Origin: Cudoniella acicularis
Taxonomy: Eukaryota > Ascomycota > Leotiomycetes > Helotiales > Helotiaceae
Assembly (NCBI GenBank): GCA_013054445.1
Contig: JAAMPI010000329.1
Coordinates: forward strand, 1 to 43,028
Direction of reading: 5' to 3'
DNA length: 43,028 nucleotides
Below the pieces are notes generated by a model that saw only the letters and a list, made by a program, of their open reading frames with translations, did not search any database and was not told the origin of the DNA. Position 1 is the stretch's first letter. Each line of letters starts with the position of its first letter. A program made the position numbers and the translations under genes. Positions 19,637 through 31,122 of the stretch are shown piece after piece.

Positions 19637-22150
19637 TCAACGAGGTATCGCAAGTGATTGTGTCCATTTTTTCGTGGTGCTCCGATAAAGGCCAGATCGG
19701 CCATGAAGAACACACCCCGTAATCTCAGGGGACGAGCAACTGGATCGAATTGGTCTTCTTTGGCAATTCAAGGCGAAGAGCAAGACAAAGCATCGAGAGG
19801 CTTTAGGAATTATGTGGTTCCAAATTGAATGCGTACCGATTCGGAGTCCCGTACCTGGGCGGACATCATGTGCTATGTGTCCATAAATGGCCTCGAGAGC
19901 AACGATCAAATGACAAAACAGAGCCTCGAGACGGAGATTGGCGTTGAAGGGACTATTAAAGCCGCCGCCATCCGGATCCAAAACAACACTCGGGATATCA
20001 GATCGGCTTTCTGAAGCTGGCGTGCGGACTGTGTGCTCTGCGTCGTTTTCCAGGCCATGCAAAACGAGAGTGATGGCGTCAACAGCAAAATCAAAGAATT
20101 CTCCAGGATCAACATAAGTCTTCCGATCTCGTGTACGAACGGCTCCATAATGATGAGTACCGAGTCTTGATCTGTTGGCAAAGCCTCGTCGTTATAGTAC
20201 AGGTTTTCGATCGATTCTTGTCTGCGGACGAAATGGGGAGCTTCCAAAGGATACAAGCTGTCAAGAAACTCCACCTCATCCCATATTCCATTACTGTCAG
20301 TATATGCATGAAGAATCCAAGGTGCTATCTCTGCCACTGGAGCAGTGATTTCCATCAGCTTACCATCACTATTCCAGAGGCATTTAGACCTGCAAGCTCG
20401 TTGAAAAGGTTGTATATCAAGGTTGGTCCGATCCAGAAAACAGAGTAAGTGATATAGACGCGCGGAAGTTTTATGGACTTGCTTCATGGACAGTTTCCAA
20501 GCAGCGAACATAGAATGTGGATATGAGTGCGAGGCTGCATTTTCTAGGATCTTTCTGAGAAGTTTGTCATGCTCTTCTCGGAAGAATCTGCCATACTGGC
20601 CCAAGTCCCCTACAACTTTAATATAATTTCCAGCAAGATAAATTGCAAGGACGAGATAGCCCATTTGAGCGACAATTCTCCTGCTTGTTTTAATTGCTCC
20701 TTGGGGGGGGGGGTTCGACCAATACGAGCTGAATGTAAGAGTAAATCTCTTGCAGAGTCTGGCGGAAGTCCTTCGATTTGCATGACTCGATCGCTTCAAC
20801 TAGATCTGCCGCTTCTTGTCGTCTCGAGCTGACGATAATGCTTCTGGATCCATCAGTGGGGAAATACTGGCTTAGAGACTGGGGAATACTCAGCTTGTCG
20901 GCGTTGTCGGAAAGAAGCAGCCATGGACTTATTCTCATTCGTAGTCATCTCTTAAAAGCATTGGCATTATCGAGTGCATCCAGCTTAACGAGCCCGGTTT
21001 CTCCTTCTCGTGGTTGGACTCTAGCTGCGATGCCCAAGGAGAGCAATCGTGCTATGTTCTCAAAGCTTTCCGAGAGTGTTAATTCCGATCTACAGTCAAT
21101 CCAAAACACGGCTCCGAATTGATCTCGATAGTCCTTCGTGAAATGGAGTATTAGTTGCGTCTTTCCAACACCACCGAGACCTGTCAACGCAACAACATTT
21201 GGCTCCTGTTGTCTGTTATCGTTTTTCGTCAACAATAGTTGACGCAGCTTTTTCTCATTTTCCTTTCTCGGTACAAAGTAATGCACAGGCTGGAGGCTAA
21301 GAAATTCATGGTGAAAAAGTCGGGGCTCCTTGTAAAGTCTTTGGAAATAATACAACCTACTAGCTTTAGCGTTGCGCTAGCATATATTGCTGCGCTGAGC
21401 TTACATTGGTGTTGACTCGTGAAGAATCGCAACGCAATCCTTAAGCTCTTCCCTACGATCATCCAAATATGCATTTGTCACGCTGACAATCAAATCCATC
21501 TGCTTTCACTCTTCTAGCCCGACGCCTTGCAACCCCTGCTCTACTTCGAAACGAAAGTATCGATTATGTAACGGCTGGCTCTCTGACACGAATGATCTTT
21601 TGAACTGTTGTACTGTGGCATTCGTATCGGTGGCAATTCTTGCGCAGGCTTTTGCAACTGAGATGAGACTTTTCCCTAAACTTTCGTTTGGCCAACACCT
21701 GTGCCAACACTGACCACACATGCAATTTTTTGACCAGGAAACTCTACATTCAATTCATCCATCAACTAGAGAATAGGATTGTTGTTCAGAAACCCGCCAT
21801 CTCGTAGTGTAGCACCGTTACTGATCTTCACCAGGTCGAAGAAGCTTGGAGCGGCCGACGTCGCTCTGCCAGCTTCTCAGATACTGCAACCTAAGGCGGG
21901 CTCCTTCATGGAGCTATAACTTCGGAGACGAAGCAGCCTGCTGTTCTCCATCGTAACGCACACGAAACTGCACAGGGAAAAAAGGCATCATTAGCGGAAG
22001 GATGTAGAATGAATGGAAGTACTTACACTTTACACCTCTGCGCTGGATTGACGAGTAGTGGAACGTCTGTTGCATTTTCCTTCCCTTTAGGTGTCTTCGT
22101 ACCTCCGTCCTCTAGCGGTTCATTATCCTCCACAACTATAACATCCCCTG
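19637..22150 (-). pseudogene. Degenerate patatin-NB-ARC (NLR-like, PLP-1-type) gene
   Basis: Read right to left, pieces of one protein appear in order. The C-terminal half of a patatin phospholipase domain contains CKVFVCVT, the Asp motif DGGFLNNNP near 21790, and VSVGTGV. The NB-ARC ATPase follows with P-loop GLGGVGKTQL near 21190 and WLLLSDNAD as the Walker-B region. Last comes a helical region with LVLAIYLAGNYI and LLCFLDRTN. Two introns still have good sites (21968-22026 with GTAAGT/CAG; 21360-21404 with GTAAGC/TAG). The frame is broken by stops at 21879-21877, 21768-21766, 21508-21506 and 20947-20945, and by shifts near 21690, at an 11-G run (20703-20713) and near 20115. I find no patatin serine elbow upstream, so the 5' part is lost. 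In Neurospora, plp-1 of this architecture acts with sec-9 in germling incompatibility; an ancestral role of that kind is inferred. Confidence 0.8.
20703..20713. repeat. Homopolymer of 11 G at a frameshift
   Basis: Eleven consecutive G residues on the plus strand. In the minus-strand NLR pseudogene the recognisable reading frame changes exactly here, and a one-base length difference would rejoin the two halves. Either a true slippage mutation or a sequencing length error. Confidence 0.9.
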
Positions 22151-22951
22151 ATTGGAACAAGGAAATCTCGCAGAAGACTTGCGAGGCGTATGGGCACTTG
22201 CAGAAAACCCCATGTTAAAATAGGTGAGCGAAGTTCTTTATATGTGGCCTATCGGAGCCTTTTCTTGATGGACAATCCAATTGTCAGAGTACTGTGCAAA
22301 AACGGTGGTCTTCTGCCGAAAGTCGCTGGACGTAGCAATGCTCTAGCCCTTGAACTCGATCCAAGGAGATCCAGATGCTGATGAAAGCCAAAAATTCGTG
22401 GGTTAAAGCCGCCATAGGCGACCACGAGGTGGAGTTTAGATTAGCAAAATGCGACTTTATGCTTGATGTAGTAGGTCAGCTTGCAGCTGAGTGACATTGC
22501 GATGAGATTATCAAACAGGGCGTCCAGTCTGGGTAAAGCTGTAAGTGCCAACATTGCCAGGAAATCACCATTTATCCCGAAGCCGCGGAGAATTTAGCTA
22601 AGATGGTGAGAGATATGTCTATGATCTTGCTCCTGGTTTCAATCTCAACTAGAGCTGAAGCTATGTTGAAGAGGAGGCGAAAACAATTTTTCTGGGGTGT
22701 TTCTAATTTGTTCTTTTCGGTTCAGCATCATCTTGAAGTTTGAAGTCACAACTGGTTGGAGTTTAACAACTTCATTAAGGCCTTAGAGTTGGGTAAGCCC
22801 AACGCATATACCAGGGCATACAAATTGCAGTTCGTAGACTGAACTGAGTTCCAACTCCCTCTGATTCGAACAAGACTACCTATTGCATATTTCCCTATCG
22901 TGGCAATGTATTTGGTTCATTGAAGCAATGTTGCCCTGCGTTTGCTATGCC
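22151..22951. other. Decayed sequence upstream of the NLR pseudogene
   Basis: No intact gene. On the plus strand, one frame from about 22377 to 22760 stays protein-like through two stops. It contains AKCDFMLDVVGQLAAE, a Cys-rich CKCQHCQEITIYPEAA and LKRRRKQFFWG. It could be the remnant of an inverted gene, but no family is recognised. The N-terminal half of the patatin domain, with its serine elbow, was looked for on the minus strand and not found. Confidence 0.3.
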
Positions 22952-23278
22952 TTATGTGCGACCAGCATTTGCCTTCACCGAATTGCCAGCTAATTCCCTG
23001 AAGTACATTGCCTCTGTATTCCAGTATTCGGTATCCGGAGGCGCTCTGAGCCATTGGCCAAGCATTGGATTTTCGACACGCGATGGTGTGCGTAGCTAGA
23101 GTACAGTATTGCATGTTAGACTTAGTGACCGGCCAGTTTTGAGAGTAGTACTGACTTGTATGTTCTGGGCTGGTACTGCATCCTGCTCGGTTTGATCTTG
23201 TACATGAGATTCCCTCTTGTCGTTTTGCGAAATGGCGTTTGAAGATCTCATTGTAGTGCCTGGGGGTGTGGGTGACAT
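22952..23278 (-). CDS. Possible small two-exon gene of unknown function
   Basis: ATG at 23278 opens a 41-codon Ser/Gln/Asn-rich exon (MSPTPPGTTMRSSNAISQND). It ends at a GTCAGT donor, and a 60-base intron with a CTAAC-type branch and CTCTAG acceptor follows. The second exon encodes LRTPSRVENPMLGQWLRAPP and then DTEYWNTEAMYFRELAGN, with a stop at 22952. The predicted peptide has about 88 residues, no signal peptide and no cysteines. The intact intron signals favour a real gene; the short length and decayed surroundings argue against. It might also be the surviving 5' end of a larger broken gene. Confidence 0.3.
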
Positions 23279-24411
23279 TGTTGTTTTGAGGTTTGTGCAG
23301 AGTAGGGAATTTTAAGCTGTGGGGATTTCTGTGGATGAAAAGTTTCTTCAAGAAGGAAAGATGGAATTATGATGCAGAAAGTCGTTGTCCTCACATTTAT
23401 AGGTGGAAATAAGGACATCATTCTGCTTTTTGATGTTGTCCTTAGGGATCCAGGACATGGATAACAAGATGGAAGGAATTAATTCAGGACAAAATGTCTT
23501 ACATATCCAAGATTGACATACAATATCAAAGGGCATTATTCCGCTTCCCGATTCTTGTGCTTAGAAACTTCAGAAAATCAGGAAGGACGTTGTCTTGCTT
23601 TAGTGCCGAGGGCTGCCCCTGTAAATGAAAAAATTACTGTGCTTACTTGGCGTTGTCCCTGGAGATCTATGACAGGAAGAATACCGAAGTATACTGGGAC
23701 ATAATGTAACTCCAGGAAATAAGGTTTTAGAACTGCTCTCGAGTGAGATATTGGGATACAATATCAACAGAAGATACCATAATAACAGAGAATGAGACAT
23801 CAGGATGTATAGTGCAAAATAGACATGGAGAACAAGCGGCACAATCGTGCCACTTCCAAAGGAAATCTGGAGGGCGGGGCCATGAAGAATGGTCAGGACA
23901 TAGGATTTCTCATCTTTCATCCTCCAATACAGGACATCAAGAGAGGACATCAACTCAGGACAACTAAACCAACTTTGGCTGAATGATGGTGCATCGTCTC
24001 CCATTTGGATTAGTAACTCTATAAGGTTAAGCCAAGCGAATTGCTGACTGGCTGCCATCCTTCAACGACTTGAAACCTGAGCCCCAGAGCGGGCTTCGCT
24101 GCTGCAACCCCCACAGTGTGGGGAGTCTTTGCTCGATGATTGGCTACATACTTCATTTCGCCTTCGTATCTGCAAGCAAAATATCTGGTACTAATTCTAA
24201 GAGCCGCATAATGTCCTAGCCTTGCCATGTCCTGCGACCCATGGCGACCCACTCGGGCCAAGAGTCCTCCAACACAAATCATGCTATTTCCCACCTTTTC
24301 TTTGTTAAACAATCGCTACTATGCTAATCCGAGAGGCAAACATCCGGCTGCCTAAACTTGCCTTGTTTTGATCACGTTCGACCGTATATTTTCTCTCCGG
24401 ACACCGCTACA
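23279..24411. other. Intergenic region
   Basis: No recognisable gene. A minus-strand frame of 152 codons (23600-24058) is rich in Leu, Ser and Tyr but has no motif and no splice support. The heptamer CAGGACA or close variants recur between 23440 and 23965 on the plus strand, clustering at 23890-23960. Confidence 0.4.
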
Positions 24412-26844
24412 ATGACAAGGCTCAAACTCGATCAATGGGAAGGTCGTTGGTCCTATGCTCGTGGAGCGACGAAGGCAACCAAAAGAGCTGGCGGGCAATC
24501 CATAGCTGAGCTCGGTGAAGCCCTGGCTGAAGTCGACGGTCTCCTTGCCGGCTTAAACTATTTGGAGAAAGCGGAACCCGATTCTCACGAGCCATCCTCC
24601 CGAGGCTCTTCCCCCAGCCAAGGCGGAAACCTGAGCTGTAATGTTTCAACTCCAGAGCCATCAACAAAACCTTGGTTTGGCAATCTGGATGTTACGCTTG
24701 CCCCCAATCAACCCTTCAGTTAGCTCCGAGGAGCGATTAAATATCGAGACGAGACACCTTCGAAACCATTTGGTCGGCAAGCTGGCCAAGTCCAATGATA
24801 ATCCATCAAGGCCCCGTGATTCCCAATGGGCTACCCTTCGGAGCTTACGGGAAGCATCAAGGTATTATTATGATCAATTCGTCAAGTTGACTGCTGTCTC
24901 GACATCACGCGATATCCGAAGGCTTGGGAAATCCTTTGGTACCGCGAAAAACATGCTAGAGATTGGGATACTCACTTTCCGAGACGTCCTTCATGGAAAG
25001 ACACCGGAGTCTCTTGAGCAGGTTTTTGCTTTCGCCAGTCTTTCATACATGATCTCAAAATCCTTACATGCAAAGGGCCACCTGGAAGAATCCGATATAC
25101 TTTCTGGTCTTCTGGATTGGCGCAGTGTTATTGCTAACGAGAAGGAGCAACTTGCATTCGATGAGATAGCCAAGCTGTTGTGGCCCGAGGCAAAGGAAAT
25201 TTTGCACTTCATTCCTATACAAAGGAGGAATGTGGGCTTGCGACATGACACGAGTGAACTAATGTCTGCGCCTCCCAACACAACAGAAGTGCTACTAAAT
25301 CCAGCGGCTTTGGTTCCGACTGAGGGCGCTTTCACCCCGGAAGATCAACTACCAGATGTTCCTCAATGGGACCATGAGCATGCACCCATTCCACCTCTCA
25401 ATATGATTCCCGAGCCGTTTCTTGACGATTTGGAAATGGACCCGCCAGATAGAGTTTGCGAACATCTTTATCACCTCTTAGGAGAAACGAGTGCACATCC
25501 GGATTTCGAATTCGCAAAATTCCTCAATGTTGGAATCCCCGAACAGGAAACTCTTATGGATTCGACATCTTACTCAACAGTAACACCTCCACCTTATATC
25601 AACCCACGAGCTCTCCAATTACCTTCTTCACTTGGGGGGAATTCAGATAAACCGCCATTACCCCCTAACTGCCGATCTAGTCCTCCTAACCCTCATCTTG
25701 AGCATTCAACTGGCGAAAAGCTTGACTCTCCATCCTTCCAGCCCATGCAGGACATCAGGGATAGCGCAATGTTCCAACTTGTTCTGGACTTTATAGACCG
25801 TTAGTTTTCGTTTCCATTTACCATACATGGCGCTAATATTTTTGCTAGAAATATCCGAGATGGGGGATTTGCTCGACGTCCTGTCTGCACGGCAGATGAG
25901 AGCTGACAAGAATGGAACAAATTCCCTCCCTTCAAGTCAATCCTGGATCGAGTTTGAGTTTTTTAATCAAGCTCCTATCCTCGTTTTAAACCCACTATAT
26001 AGCAAAGCCACTCATTCCGACAAGACTTTTTGTGGTATCATTGCAATGGCGGAAACATTCGTCAGGCTGGGGCTCCTTCACACTGTTAGGGAAGTTGAAG
26101 ATTACATTATTGATGTTGGCCGTGTACGTCACTTCCCTAACTTCCTAATTCAGTACTAATTGATTTGATCGTATAGAGTCTTGCTCAATCTTATGACTTA
26201 TTTGTGTCACTAGTTTCACATACTCTCAACCAATGCTTGAAAGCTTCCCGGAGCCTGAAGTGGGGTCTTGTATATCTAAGTGGTGTTGAAGAGGCGGATG
26301 AATACTCAACTGCATACATCAAGAAGAGGAAACAACATGAAAATGAATGGGCTTCCACTGTTTTGGCATGTCATGAGCCATCACAACAGCTGCCACCTCC
26401 TACGTCATCAACAGACGACAGCTATCGAAAGCATCCGCGAAATCCACTGAAACGCCGCCCTGACGAAGGCTCTGATCTGCCCGAAAAGCGCCAGTACGTT
26501 ATCCATAATGCGTTGCTCAACCCTTATTTTTGAACTAACTTTCCAGACGACGAGAAATTCCCGACATAGCCCCCCAAATTCCGCTGCCACACTCAGATAC
26601 CCTGGCAGTCTTGTGCTGCCCTTACGAATACTGCCCGAAACGGTTTAGAGGAGCATCCGCCCCGAACAACCGCTCTCGTCACGTCCGGGTCGAGCACGAG
26701 AAGAGAAATATCCTAAGATGTCCAAGTTGCTCCACCGAGACAGGACGCCGGGATAACCTTCGCAAACACTTTCTGAAAAAACATCCCAGCTACGTGTTAC
26801 CTGGTTGGCTTGCCAGCACAGCACGGGGTTTGAGCAGTGCCTAA
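24412..26844 (+). CDS. C2H2 zinc-finger protein, fungal type
   Basis: Model: join(24412..24637, 24720..25799, 25849..26123, 26177..26493, 26547..26844), 731 residues. All phases agree, and three introns have clear signals: GCTAAT with GCTAG, TACTAATT with TATAG, and GAACTAAC with CCAG. The N-terminus (MTRLKLDQWEGRWSYARG) precedes a long region without recognised domains but with Pro-rich stretches. Near the C-terminus (about residues 655-715) are two Cys/His clusters. One is CCPYEYCPKRF with RSRHVRVEH; the other is CPSCSTETGRRDNLRKHF followed by LKKH. The basic stretch before them (NPLKRRPDEG) could be a nuclear signal. A DNA-binding or regulatory role is likely, but targets are unknown. The first intron (24638-24719) is the least certain, as its branch site is weak. 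Confidence 0.75.
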
Positions 26845-27970
26845 TGAATTCCATTTGTCCTTTTGCAAACTTCCTTGCCGAAATTCCTGTATTCTTCTGC
26901 TTTTCAATGGTTTTTGTCATCTATAGTGCGCACTGGAGTCTGGCGCGGGGATGCTAAGAACTCAATGTAGTATCGAGGCGAAAATGAGAGAAGTCAAGGC
27001 TAATTCAAGTCATTTCAAACATTTAGTGTTGCTGGTAGTTTAAGGGAATATGCTTGTCGTTTCCTAATCTGAATCCCTAAAACATATTTGGTCTGCTGAG
27101 TGGTCACATATACCTTCTATAATTCCAATCTCGATCTCTGGGCAATATACGAGGACCCTATCACGAGCGTGTATAATTCTCTTATCCCATTGCAAAATCA
27201 GATTGGGGATGTCCATCTGTTTGGGCGAGGTGAGCTGACGTGAGATGATAGAGATGAAGGGTGACTTGGTAAGCGCCAAGCGAATTATAGGAGCGAAGCG
27301 GCGAGAAATCCCATACATTATGGCTTGATCATACATATGGCTCAGAAAATGGTAGCGTTAGCGGCTTCCAGCGCAGTGAAAGAGTGAGTATTGCCCGTAA
27401 TTTAATATACGGTTGTGCGTTATGCGTATATATGGTACGGTACGGTATTTTTTGAGTATCGGGGACAAACGAAAATCCAAATAGTCTATTTAAAAGAAGG
27501 TAATATACCTACAATAGGACAGTGACCTAGACTTTCTTAATAGTCTATAGAGTTCTCCCTTCAAATCAATATCCGGTACCAGTACATAATTTCCAGTTAA
27601 CGAAGCTGAGTTATTTTACTACTGTGAAATATCATAAGTTTAACTAAATCAGGAACCCAGCTCCCGGCACTCAAAAAATACCGCACTGAGTAAGAATACC
27701 ACTTAGATAGCTCTTAGATGCGCTTTAAGTGCCTGCCCCTTTTATTACCCCTCTACAGCACGTGATATCTCGCTTAAAGTGGGGGAGGCCCGTGCTGCAG
27801 ATTGAAGTCTCCTGTACCGCGGAGTCTCAACTTGAACTTCAAAAACATCATCGCAACATTCCCCAATTAACCTCGCAGACTTCTCATCGCATCAGAAACG
27901 ACCCAGGATCTTGCCAACGAACCTCCAAATCTGAAAGCAGCGAAAGAGAACTACGAGCAAAGTTTTAACA
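26845..27970. other. Intergenic region upstream of the epimerase gene
   Basis: No recognisable gene. It contains the 3' flank of the zinc-finger gene and the promoter and leader of the epimerase gene. Around 27430-27450 the sequence repeats GGTAC (GGTACGGTACGGTAT). The 130 bases before 27971 are CA-rich, leader-like sequence. Confidence 0.5.
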
Positions 27971-28841
27971 ATGTCTCCGCCAGCCATCATCGCCCCGTCA
28001 ATTCTCTCAGCGGATTTCGCGGAGCTCGGTGCAGAGTGCTCAAATACAATTGCGCGCGGCGCGAACTGGCTGCACATAGACATAATGGATGGGCATTTCG
28101 TGCCAAATATCACGTTTGGAGCTCCTGTTGTGACGAAAATTCGAAGCCATGTTGCGAAACCCAGTGAGAAGCACGGCAATGGAACGTTTGATTGCCATAT
28201 GATGATTGCAGAGGTAAATCGCCCCCAATAGCTACTAGAAAAATGGCTAGCTGATTCTTGGGTTTCTTCCAGCCAAAGAAATGGGTCAAGGAATTCCAAA
28301 AGGCCGGTTGTGACCTATATTGCTTCCACTACGAAGCTGCGATTTCCAGTACGGCTGCGGAAAGCCCGGAGAGCACCAGCGAGCTGAAGACGAATCCCAA
28401 AGATATGATTAAATATATACATGAGTGTGGTATGCTGGCAGGGATTGCAATTAAGCCGGATACAAGCGTAGATGTTTTATGGGATATTCTGGAGAACACG
28501 AATGAGGTTGAGAAGCCGGATGTCAGTATAACTCTATGAGAATACCATTTCTGAGAGAATACTAATTGCCTTAGATGGTACTGGTCATGACCGTTCATCC
28601 CGGGTTTGGAGGACAAAAGTTTATGGCTTCGGAATTACCAAAAGTAGCTGAGCTGCGAAAACGATACCCTGAATTGAACATCGAGGTGGATGGTGGTCTA
28701 GGTCCTGGAACGATCGATCAAGCTGCAGATGCAGGTGCGAATGTCATTGTTGCTGGGAGTGCGGTCTTCGGCGCAAATGACCCTGCTGAAGTTATTGCTA
28801 AACTCCGAGAGGCTGTTGAGAAGAGGAGAGGCAAGCTGTGA
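27971..28841 (+). CDS. RPE1: Ribulose-phosphate 3-epimerase
   Basis: Model: join(27971..28213, 28273..28521, 28575..28841), 252 residues. Both introns lie in phase 0, with donors GTAAAT and GTCAGT. It is a TIM-barrel enzyme: [14 protein letters not shown] starts strand 1, [16 protein letters not shown] and DCHMMI carry the metal-binding His and Asp residues, [11 protein letters not shown] is the phosphate-side loop, and [12 protein letters not shown] holds the catalytic Asp. The enzyme interconverts ribulose 5-phosphate and xylulose 5-phosphate in the cytosolic pentose phosphate pathway. Compared with typical members of about 225-230 residues, there is an extra stretch after HYEAAIS ([19 protein letters not shown]), as in other ascomycete versions. 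Confidence 0.95.
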
Positions 28842-29554
28842 TGAATTACTGCTTCTAATGTACGAAGTAACGACTACTATGAGAGTTGAGAATAAAAGCA
28901 GAAGATGGACTGCGATGCTACACGGATCAGGCAGAAGTCGGAATGTATAAAGACGACCAATTGAACATATTCACGCTCAAACTTGACTGAAGGCACGGCC
29001 TCTTCAATTTCATACAATTCAGCAGTTTCCGCGGCCTCCGGGCTGCTTCCCTGAAAAGACGTCACTGATGCAGGCGAAAATCACTTTGCAGAACCAACAC
29101 CAGTCCTGCCAAGTTAAAGATCCCCGCAACTCTCACACGGCTATTGAACAAGGGAATTAAAAGAAGGGTTCAATACCTTTCAATAAGTAAATCGAGAGCT
29201 GTTAGCGCAAACGCCGAAAGATCGCCGACTAATAACGGGGGTCTCATTGGTCTATTTTTGCGGAGTCTCGATCTGGGGTTGTGGAATATAGTAGCGCAGC
29301 GCGGAACAATTGCGGGGTGTTGCAGACCTCCAAGTTTTGAAGGATCCGGACAGTGAAATCGGCATTGGTGGGAACCAGACCAAGAAACTATAATTCGACC
29401 TCACCTCCTTCGAATTTCCGCTGTTTTCTCCTCCTTGTATCCTCTTACAAACTCTCAACTTTCTTGTGATTTGGAAATCCGTTCCTCTCGTTTTCAAACC
29501 CAATCTGAGATTCCTATATTACCCAAATTTAGCGGCCTCGGTCTTCGTCCGAAC
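28842..29554. other. Intergenic region and CYP53 promoter
   Basis: 3' flank of the epimerase gene and promoter of the P450 gene. The last 160 bases are pyrimidine-rich (CTCCTTGTATCC, TTTCTTGTG), typical of a strong fungal promoter's transcription start region. No gene is seen. Confidence 0.5.
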
Positions 29555-31122
29555 ATGGCGGTCACCGACATCCTGTTCACACCCTGGGTAATTCCCGCAG
29601 CTCTTGTGCTCTACTACCTCATTCCGTATCTCACATCCAACACGGGAATCAGAGATATACCAGGTCCATCAGCTGCCAAATTCAGCAATTTATGGCTCCT
29701 GCTACAAGCACGGCAAGGCAAACGCTATAAGAGTGTTGACGAAGCTCACAAGAAATATGGAAAGCTGGTTCGAATCCAACCCAACCATGTCAGCGTGGCA
29801 GATGAATCTGCGATCAATGCTATCTATGGGCATGGAAATGGATTCTTGAAATCGTGAGTTTTTCACCCGATGTGCCAGAATCGATGCTGAACCTTTGCAG
29901 AGACTTCTACGATGCCTTCGTTTCCATTCAGCGAGGTCTGTTCAACACCAGAGACAGAGCAGAACATACTCGAAAGCGAAAGACAGTATCGCATACATTT
30001 TCAACGAAAAGCATCTCTCAATTCGAAACCTACATGCACCAAAATCTCGATATTTTCGTGAAGCAATGGGACACTCTCTCGAAGAACGCGCATGGCGGTT
30101 ATGCCAAAATTGACTGCTTGCACTGGTTCAATTTCCTCGCATTCGATATTATTGGAGACCTTGCGTTCGGTGCTCCCTTTGGCATGTTGGAGAAGGGCAA
30201 GGATATCACGGAAATTCGGTTGACGCCAGATGGTCCAATTACCTATGCTCCTGCTGTCCAGGTTCTCAATCGTCGTGGAGAAGTCTCCGGAACCCTTGGG
30301 TGCCTGCCACAGCTCAAACCTTATGCCAAATATCTTCCTGATCCCTTCTTCAGCCAGGGTGTGGCTGCCGTGCAGAATCTGGCAGGTATTGCTGTTGCGA
30401 GAGTGAGCCAGCGATTAGATGGGAAGCAAGATCCCACTCGGGTTGATCTGCTTGCAAGATTGATGGAAGGAAAGGACGAAAATGGAAATCCTATGGGACG
30501 AGAAGAACTCACTGCCGAAGCACTCACACAACTGATTGCAGGTTCGGACACCACTTCCAATACCTCGTGCGCTATTCTCTACTGGGTAGTCAAGACACCA
30601 GGTGTTCTCCAAAAGTTGCAGAATGAGCTTGACGAGGCCATTCCACCTACACTCGACGTGCCAACTTTTGATCTCGTCAAAGATCTGAAGTACCTGAACA
30701 ATGTCATTCAAGAAACCATGCGCATCCACTCCACCTCTGCCATGGGACTTCCTCGACTTATTCCTCCAGGACCAGGAGTTGACATCCTTGGCCACCACTT
30801 TCCACCCGATACAGTTCTCTCTGTTCCTTCCTACACCATCCACCATTCCAAAGAAATTTGGGGTGAAAACGCAGATGAATTTGTTCCTGACAGATGGGAC
30901 AATCTCACTGAGAAGCAAAAGACTGGTTTCATTCCTTTCTCCTACGGACCCAGAAGTTGTGTTGGTCGAAATGTTGCGGAGATGGAGCTGGCGCTTATTA
31001 TTTCGACAACTTTCAGGAGATACGACTTCCAGTTGTATCAAGATGTTCTGGAGACTCGTGAGGGATTTCTGAGAAAGCCGCTCGAATGCCATGTTGGCAT
31101 TAGGAAGAAGTCAAATGTCTAG
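29555..31122 (+). CDS. bphA: Benzoate 4-monooxygenase (cytochrome P450 CYP53 family)
   Basis: Model: join(29555..29853, 29901..31122), 506 residues, with one 47-base intron (GTGAGT...TTTGCAG). An N-terminal membrane anchor (IPAALVLYYLIPYL) is followed by the hinge RDIPGP. The highly conserved CYP53 block GHGNGFLKSDFYDAFVS spans the splice junction. The I-helix is AGSDTTSN (about 313), the ExxR motif is ETMR (about 372), and the haem-binding loop is FSYGPRSCVG with Cys about 453. CYP53 enzymes para-hydroxylate benzoate to 4-hydroxybenzoate in the ER with a P450 reductase, feeding the beta-ketoadipate pathway and detoxifying plant phenolics. Every key residue is present and the length is normal. 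Other CYP53 substrates are possible, so specificity is inferred from the family. Confidence 0.93.

Noticed and set aside
23600..24058. Minus-strand frame of 152 codons with Leu/Tyr-rich stretches that look like membrane helices
   Set aside because: No family motif, no splice context, and biased composition explains the hydrophobic runs.
29765..29790. GGTTCGAATCC, like a tRNA T-arm
   Set aside because: It is coding sequence of the CYP53 gene (KLVRIQPNH), and no cloverleaf can be formed around it.
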